This document shows positions 59,306 to 64,000 of a stretch of 64,000 nt of DNA, piece after piece. Source of the DNA: JBEKIK01 sp963838495. Lineage in GTDB: Bacteria > Planctomycetota > Planctomycetia > Pirellulales > Thermoguttaceae. The stretch lies in assembly GCA_963838495.1 (NCBI GenBank), contig CAWIRC010000002.1, positions 620,001 to 684,000 on the forward strand, in the 5' to 3' direction. Below the pieces are notes generated by a model that was given only the letters and a program-made list of their open reading frames with translations, was not told the origin of the DNA and made no database searches. Both the position numbers and the translations under genes were made by a program. Positions within the stretch are counted from its first letter, which is position 1, and the number at the start of each line of letters is the position of its first letter.

Positions 59306-59635
59306 TTATTTCACCATCGCCCCGGATTCGCACTCGCGGTCGGGGCGCAAAAGCACCACGCCTTGCGTGTCGCTGGCGGCCAAGAGCATGCCCCGCGACT
59401 CCTCGCCGCGAAGCACGACCTCCTGAAGATTGTTGACCACCACGATTTGCCGCCCCACCAGGTCTTGCGGCTGGTAATACGCCCGGATGCCGGCCACGAT
59501 CTGCTTTTCTTCCTCCCCGACTTTAATCGTAAGCAGCATCAGCTTGTCGGCGTTGGGATGTTCCCGCGCGGCCAGCACCGTGGCTATGCGCAGATCGAGT
59601 TTCGCAAAATCCTCGTAAGTGATCGTAGGTTTCAT
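59306..59635 (-). CDS. tRNA-binding OB-fold protein (MetG C-terminal domain / CsaA-like)
   Basis: 109 residues, intact: ITYEDFAKLDLRIATVLAAR, HPNADKLMLLTIKVGEE and QIVVVNNLQEVVLRGEESRG are the standard tRNA-binding domain blocks. It ends GMLLAASDTQGVVLLRPDRE. Free-standing versions serve as CsaA chaperone-like proteins or as the beta part of a split methionyl-tRNA synthetase; the metG body is not in the window. A CCCCCGGTG hairpin precedes its start. Confidence 0.92.
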   Translation of the reverse strand: MKPTITYEDFAKLDLRIATVLAAREHPNADKLMLLTIKVGEEEKQIVAGIRAYYQPQDLVGRQIVVVNNLQEVVLRGEESRGMLLAASDTQGVVLLRPDRECESGAMVK

Positions 59636-59643
59636 GGCGTTTA

Positions 59644-59672
59644 TTTAGCCCCCGGTGATTACACCGGGGGTT
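59644..59672. repeat. CCCCCGGTG hairpin repeat, copy 3
   Basis: TTTAGCCCCCGGTGATTACA followed by CCGGGGGT, only about 10 bases upstream of the tRNA-binding protein start codon, so it would sit in the leader of that mRNA. Confidence 0.75.
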
Positions 59673-59835
59673 TGCTTGCAGTCGTATGACCGCGTTAAAG
59701 GGCGGAAATAATCCACGATTTCCAAGATATATTAGGCGAGATCGCTTTTTCTGTCAAATGGGGAAGGATTGTGTAAACCCGGAAAGTGCGATAAGTTAAT
59801 ATAAATAAATCTCAACCCGATGATCACGCATATAT

Positions 59836-60195
59836 ATGCCTCAAGACGATCCAACCCAACCCCACGCCCCCCCATCGCTCTTGGCATCCCAGGCCCTGAC
59901 CCTGGCCGATTTCCAGTCGCTCATCCGGCGGATGTACCTGGAGAAAGACATCGCCAGGGGCGTGGAAGGGACCTTTATGTGGCTCATGGAGGAAGTGGGC
60001 GAATTGGCCTCCGCGCTCAGAAACGGCACCCATGACCAGCGTGCTACGGAATTCGCCGACGTGTTGGCATGGCTCACGACCATCGCCAACGTGGTCGGGG
60101 TCGATCTCGCCGATGCCGTAACGCGAAAATACGGATCCGGCTGCCCGGGCTGCGGCCGCTTCGTCTGCACCTGCCCCGATGCGGGAAAACCATGA
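59836..60195 (+). CDS. MazG-like nucleotide pyrophosphohydrolase
   Basis: 119 residues. The four-helix MazG core has LADFQSLIRRMYLEKDIARG, FMWLMEEVGELASALRNG (the ExxE metal motif) and ATEFADVLAWLTTIANVVGV (ExxD). The C-terminus CPGCGRFVCTCPDAGKP carries four Cys, a possible zinc site of a kind seen in planctomycete forms. It cleaves (d)NTPs to monophosphates, as house-cleaning. Its stop overlaps the ATG of the next gene. Confidence 0.9.
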   Translation: MPQDDPTQPHAPPSLLASQALTLADFQSLIRRMYLEKDIARGVEGTFMWLMEEVGELASALRNGTHDQRATEFADVLAWLTTIANVVGVDLADAVTRKYGSGCPGCGRFVCTCPDAGKP

Positions 60196-62519
60196 TCAGT
60201 TTTCAGTTATCAGTTTTCAGTTATCAGTTTTCGCCCTCCAGGCCTCCGACCTCCCGCCTCCGGCCTCTTGCCTTCATCCTTCATCCTTCATCTCTCATCC
60301 CTCATCCCTCATCTCTCATCCTTTTTATTATTTTACTAATAACTTTTTTCCCCGCCGAAACGGCTCAAGCCGAAAGCATTAAGCCGCCTGAAATCGTGGG
60401 CGTGCGGGTAGGCATCGGCGACCGCTCTAAGGTCGGCTTGTGGACCCCGGTGGAAATTACGCTCTCAGGTGGCGACGAATCCCTGTCCGGCACGCTCACC
60501 ATGACCGTGCCCGACGGCGACGGCATTCCCAGCCAGGTCTTCACGCCCCCCAACAAACCCTGCCAGGTCTTGCCCGGCCGCCAGACGTCCGTGCTGCTTT
60601 ACGCCCGCATCGGACAAGTGATGGGCGAAATGAAAGTGGAATACATAGTCGATGGGCAGGTAGTCGCCCGCAAATTCCTGGAGCCGTCCTATAAAGCCGA
60701 CGTGGATCATTTCATATATCCCCTGGAAGCCCAAATGCTGGTCGTAAGCGTCGGGTCGAATACAACGGGAATGGAAGAAATTCCCCGCCTGAAGGGAATG
60801 GACAATGAACATCTGCTGACCGTGGCCCGGATCGACGACGTCGCCCAATTACCAACCGCCTGGTACGGATACGAAGGCGTAAGTGCCGTAGTTTTATCCA
60901 CGAGTCAGCCCGAGCTCTATCGCAAACTCCTGCCCGAGAGCGCACGCCTGGACGCCTTGGACCAGTGGATTCGCATGGGCGGGCGCCTGCTCTTGTGCGT
61001 GGGCTCGCAGGCCGACGAGGTGCTGGCTTCGGGCTCGGCGCTAAAACGATTCGCCCCCGGCCATCTGGAAAAAATCGTCGCCCTCAAGCAAACCGGGGCA
61101 TTGGAAATCTACTGCGGCTCTACGGCCGCAGTGCCTAAAGGTCAAGACGGTAAATCGGCCCTTCAGGCCGCCAAACTGGCCGATATCCAGGGCGTTGTCG
61201 AAGCACGCGAAGCCGATCTGCCCCTGGTGATCCGCACCCCGCACGGCTTGGGCCAGATCGTTTTCCTGGCCGCCGACCCGGACCGGGGTCCGCTGGCCAA
61301 GTGGAGCGATCGGCCCTTGCTCATGGCGAAATTGCTCGACCTGCCCGCCGCCCGCAGCGAAGAACAGCCCGCCAACGCCGCATTCATGCACAACAGGTAC
61401 AACGACCTTTCCGGCCAGCTCCGCAGTGCCCTGGACGTGTTCACCGGCGTGCGCACCATCCCCTTTTCCCTTATTGCGCTTTTGATCATTTTTTATATCA
61501 TCCTAATCGGGCCGGGCGATTACTTTTTCCTCCGTAAACTCGTCCGCCGCATGGAATGGACATGGCTCAGCTTCCCCATAATTGTCCTGGCCATAAGCGG
61601 CGCGGCGTACATGCTGGCTTATCATTTGAAGGGCGACCAGCTCCGCGTGAACCAGGCCGATCTGGTTGACGTGGACGCGGCCTCCGGTTTCCTCCGCGGC
61701 GCGACCTGGCTCAATATCTTCAGCCCGCGCATGGAATCCTTCAACCTCTCCCTCCAGCCGCTTTTGACCGACGGCCGGCCGGATGCGAATCCGCAATCCT
61801 GGTTCGCCTGGCTGGGATTGCAGGGCGGGGCGCTCGGCGGCATGAACCCCCGCGGCGCAAATCCCACCCTCTGGCCCGAACATTACAGCTTCGCACCCGA
61901 TCTCCACGCCATGCTGGGCGTGCCCATCCAAGTCTGGTCCACGAAAAGCTTCACCGGGCGCTGGTCCGCCTCCACCCGCGGCTTTCCCCAGGCCGACCTG
62001 TCCGACGAGGACCAATCGCTTGCCGGTTCGATCACCAACACCCTCGATTTTCCCCTGAAAAACTGCGTCTTGGCCTACGACCGCTGGGCCTACGAATTGG
62101 GCACCCTGGCGCCGGGCCAGGCCGCCCTATTGGACCAAAACGCCAAACGTAGCGAATTGAAAACCTTGCTCACCGGGAAAAAAGCCGTCTTCGAGGAAAA
62201 ATATCGGCAGGAAATCACCCCCTACGAACCCGAAAACACCGATCCCGCCTACATTTTGCGCTATATGATGTTTTATAACGCCATCGACGGCCAAAGCTAC
62301 ACCAAAATGGATAACGAATATCAATCATTTGTCGATCTCTCCGATCTCTTGAAAACCGGCAGGGCCATTTTATCCGCACAAGGCCCCGATCAATCCCTGG
62401 AAAAATATCACGGCGCCACGCTGCTTAGAAATGACAAACCGCTTGCCGGCCCGGCCGATACTCATATTACCTTGTATCGTTTCGTTTTTCCCGTAAAACG
62501 CGAAGCACCCCATCCATGA
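60192..62519 (+). CDS. Large exported membrane protein of an ABC operon, heptad-encoded N-terminus
   Basis: 775 residues from ATG 60192, which overlaps the mazG stop (ATGA). The first about 45 residues (MISFQLSVFSYQFSPSRPPT...) are read from heptad arrays. A hydrophobic signal (LILFIILLITFFPAETAQA) comes after them. A periplasmic domain spans about residues 70-420 (PPEIVGVRVGIGDRSKVGLW). Two membrane helices follow (FSLIALLIIFYIILIGPGDY; LSFPIIVLAISGAAYMLAYH), then a second soluble part. It is coupled by ATGA to the ABC ATPase. Function unknown. The native start may differ: no ATG exists between the array and the signal. Confidence 0.8.
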   Translation: MISFQLSVFSYQFSPSRPPTSRLRPLAFILHPSSLIPHPSSLILFIILLITFFPAETAQAESIKPPEIVGVRVGIGDRSKVGLWTPVEITLSGGDESLSGTLTMTVPDGDGIPSQVFTPPNKPCQVLPGRQTSVLLYARIGQVMGEMKVEYIVDGQVVARKFLEPSYKADVDHFIYPLEAQMLVVSVGSNTTGMEEIPRLKGMDNEHLLTVARIDDVAQLPTAWYGYEGVSAVVLSTSQPELYRKLLPESARLDALDQWIRMGGRLLLCVGSQADEVLASGSALKRFAPGHLEKIVALKQTGALEIYCGSTAAVPKGQDGKSALQAAKLADIQGVVEAREADLPLVIRTPHGLGQIVFLAADPDRGPLAKWSDRPLLMAKLLDLPAARSEEQPANAAFMHNRYNDLSGQLRSALDVFTGVRTIPFSLIALLIIFYIILIGPGDYFFLRKLVRRMEWTWLSFPIIVLAISGAAYMLAYHLKGDQLRVNQADLVDVDAASGFLRGATWLNIFSPRMESFNLSLQPLLTDGRPDANPQSWFAWLGLQGGALGGMNPRGANPTLWPEHYSFAPDLHAMLGVPIQVWSTKSFTGRWSASTRGFPQADLSDEDQSLAGSITNTLDFPLKNCVLAYDRWAYELGTLAPGQAALLDQNAKRSELKTLLTGKKAVFEEKYRQEITPYEPENTDPAYILRYMMFYNAIDGQSYTKMDNEYQSFVDLSDLLKTGRAILSAQGPDQSLEKYHGATLLRNDKPLAGPADTHITLYRFVFPVKREAPHP
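60196..60325. repeat. Three consecutive 7-bp-period arrays at the 5' end of a gene
   Basis: TTTTCAG/TTATCAG alternating (60200-60235), then GCCTCCG/ACCTCCC/GCCTCTT (about 60240-60275), then CATCCTT/CATCTCT/CATCCCT (about 60277-60325). Three different heptamer families lie head to tail, all with a seven-base period, all translated in the current reading. Confidence 0.85.
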
Positions 62520-63442
62520 TCAAAACTCAAGACCTCACAAAAGTCTACGGCGATTTGCACGCCATCAACAACCTTAACCTGGAGTTGGCCGAAGGCGATT
62601 TGTTCGGCTACATCGGCCCCAACGGATCGGGCAAGACCACCACCATGCGCATCCTCGCCACCTTGCTCCAGCCCACCTGGGGCGAAGCCACCGTATGCGG
62701 CTATTCAATATATACCCATCCCAAGGACATCCGCCGCCTGATCGGCTACATGCCCGACTTCTTCGGCGTGTACGACGACATGAAGGTCATCGAGTACCTG
62801 GAATTCTTCGCCGCCGCCTACCGCATTAAAGGCCCCAAGCGCCGGCAAATTTGCAACGAGGTCCTGGACCTCGTCGACCTGGGCTATAAGCGCGAGGCCT
62901 TTGTCACCAGCCTTTCCCGCGGCATGACCCAGCGCCTCGGCCTGGCCCGCGTGCTCCTCCACGACCCCAAGGTCCTCTTGCTCGACGAGCCCGCCTCCGG
63001 CCTGGACCCCCGCGCCCGAATCGAAATCCGCGGACTCCTCAAAGAACTCCGCAAAATGGGCAAAACCATCATGGTCTCCAGTCACATCCTCCCCGAACTG
63101 GCCGATATCTGCAACAAGGTCGGCATCATCGAACGCGGCGTGCTCCTCGTCAACGCCAACGTCTCCGACGTCATGAAGCAAGTCCGCCAGCGCACGCTGC
63201 TGGCCGTCGAAGTCATCGGCGACCGGGAAAGTGCCGCCAAATTGCTGGGCCAGAGCGATCTGGTGGAAAGCGTCGATATCCGCGAAGGCAAAATCTTCGT
63301 CACACTCAAGGAAAACGTCGCCGACTACAGCGATCTGGCCGCCATCCTTGTCCAGGCCGGCTACAAACTGAAACTCTTCAAAGAAGACGAAATCAACCTG
63401 GAAACCGCCTTCATGGCCCTCACCAAAGGCATCACCGCCTGA
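62516..63442 (+). CDS. ABC transporter ATP-binding protein
   Basis: 308 residues, intact. Walker A YIGPNGSGKTTTMRIL, Q-loop region IGYMPDFFGVYDDMKVIEYL, signature FVTSLSRGMTQRLGLARVLL, Walker B VLLLDEPASGLDPRARIEIR and SSHILPELADICNKVGIIER. C-terminal domain as in CcmA/NatA-type drug and polymer exporters. Translationally coupled to the large membrane protein; an ABC-2 permease would be expected downstream but is displaced by repeats within this window. Confidence 0.94.
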   Translation: MIKTQDLTKVYGDLHAINNLNLELAEGDLFGYIGPNGSGKTTTMRILATLLQPTWGEATVCGYSIYTHPKDIRRLIGYMPDFFGVYDDMKVIEYLEFFAAAYRIKGPKRRQICNEVLDLVDLGYKREAFVTSLSRGMTQRLGLARVLLHDPKVLLLDEPASGLDPRARIEIRGLLKELRKMGKTIMVSSHILPELADICNKVGIIERGVLLVNANVSDVMKQVRQRTLLAVEVIGDRESAAKLLGQSDLVESVDIREGKIFVTLKENVADYSDLAAILVQAGYKLKLFKEDEINLETAFMALTKGITA

Positions 63443-63458
63443 GAGCAAGTCCCGAAAT

Positions 63459-63583
63459 TCTCCCCTCTCCCTTTGGGAGAGGGGCAGGGGGTGAGGGTAG
63501 GGATGGCAAGCATTTCAGAAATAGGTTGTTTTCTCATAAAAAACCGCCCTCACCCTAACCCTCTCCCAAAGGGAGAGGGGACA
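63459..63583. repeat. Inverted pair of CCCTCACC-type repeats
   Basis: CTCTCCCTTTGGGAGAGGGG..GGTGAGGG and CCCTCACCCTAACCCTCTCC..AAAGGGAGAGG face each other across about 45 bases. It lies directly after the ABC ATPase stop. Confidence 0.8.
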
Positions 63584-63772
63584 GTATTTTTCATTTCAGG
63601 ACACGCTCTGAGAACAATGAAAAAGGGCGGCGCGAGAAATAATGCGGAAATAATGCGGAATTCTTACGTTGGGGCGACAGTTGCACTGTTGCCCCTATTT
63701 TGCTGCCAGGGACGGGAGTACAACTCCCGTCCCAACGTGATTTTAACAATCTGAGATTCAATAAACGGATTG
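63584..63772. repeat. Spacer with two palindromes
   Basis: GTTGGGGCGACAGTTGCACT continued by GTTGCCCCTA near 63668 and GGGACGGGAGTACAACTCCC followed by GTCCC near 63709. No gene. Confidence 0.6.
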
Positions 63773-64000
63773 CTATTCCGAATCGGGGCGGGTGCCATGG
63801 CCCCGTTTGCGTGGCCATGCGGCGAAATCCTCGAAAAAACATGCCCACGGCAAGCGTGGGCATGGCACCCAAGCTATTTCGCATCGGGCGGCGCATCCCG
63901 GCGCTCTCGACAAACCTGCGCGGTACGTGTTCATCCAATTTTCGATGTCCTTGGCCAGGGCGGTTTGGCCGACGGATTGGGCCACCTCAAGCGCCTTCTG
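63773..64000 (-). CDS. C-terminal end of a probable TPR protein, entering from outside the window
   Basis: Minus-strand frame open from the window edge to TGA-type stop at 63773. QKALEVAQSVGQTALAKDIE, NWMNTYRAGLSRAP matches the terminal helix of planctomycete TPR proteins (family pattern ALAEQIxxRLxxYxAG). The last about 35 residues are read from the MITE-like repeat copy D, so the native stop codon appears lost to the element. Low certainty because only about 40 native residues are visible. Confidence 0.45.
   Translation of the reverse strand, partial: QKALEVAQSVGQTALAKDIENWMNTYRAGLSRAPGCAARCEIAWVPCPRLPWACFFEDFAAWPRKRGHGTRPDSE
63788..63871. repeat. MITE-like double-hairpin repeat, copy D
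   Basis: GGGTGCCATGGCCCCGTTTG with GGCCATG, then GCCCACGGCAAGCGTGGGC and ATGGCACCC. Same orientation as copy C. One hairpin is imperfect. It overlaps the 3' end of the truncated TPR gene. Confidence 0.75.

Noticed and set aside
60196..60325. CRISPR-like array
   Set aside because: Units are 7 bases long, degenerate and contiguous, with no spacers and no cas genes.

Overview
The window looks like a draft chromosome segment of a planctomycete (Planctomycetota). The evidence is a Planc_extracel-type N-terminal motif (LEHRWMLS) on a giant CotH/lamin-tail surface protein, two proteins ending in PEP-CTERM sorting signals, a malectin-GH51 glycosidase, several small lipoproteins and hypotheticals of a planctomycete style, and spacers full of short palindromic and 7-bp-period repeats. 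No rRNA, intact tRNA or CRISPR array is visible.

Layout. 1-10 kb: surface and carbohydrate genes (partial GH51 arabinofuranosidase, a ~2,090-codon CotH/lamin-tail protein, a small lamin-tail PEP-CTERM protein). 10-14.5 kb: an accessory-looking block behind a tRNA 3'-half remnant (GNAT-YoaP, isoprenylcysteine-methyltransferase-like, GyrI-like, AraC-GyrI regulator). 15-22.6 kb: ABC-2 permease, repeat-rich lipoprotein, chromate transporter ChrA with DoxX, a small UGA-interrupted ORF, and a lipoprotein. 22.7-28 kb: selA, a hicAB pair with broken hicA, proC, and an EF-P-like EfpL/YeiP gene. 28-36 kb: a minus-strand cluster of an AsmA-like protein, dapF, a DUF374 acyltransferase, a small charged protein and xseA. 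36-42.5 kb: NCS1 permease, LysM protein, alpha/beta hydrolase, tandem lipoprotein paralogues, DUF2752 protein. 42.6-51.5 kb: RNA-metabolism genes (rny-ymdB, tilS, rnr) and trpD. 51.8-58 kb: a LarA-like protein, a CbiX chelatase and sugar-phosphate genes (apgM, pgi, HAD phosphatase). 58-64 kb: a PEP-CTERM protein, a tRNA-binding protein, a mazG / large membrane protein / ABC ATPase operon, and a truncated TPR gene.

Two properties dominate. First, more than 30 reading-frame breaks are spread over otherwise well-conserved genes, including housekeeping ones (selA, efpL, xseA, dapF, tilS, rnr, rny, trpD). Many look like single missing bases, so I read them mainly as sequence errors and give full-length spans. 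Second, the spacers carry several repeat families. Most striking are degenerate tandem arrays with a strict 7-bp period, several of them paired around a short ACCGCTTGCGGT-type palindrome. They sit on gene boundaries, overlap stop codons, abut start codons and in two places are translated. This heptad system, a four-copy palindromic MITE family, and a possible selenocysteine-type UGA near selA are the main leads.
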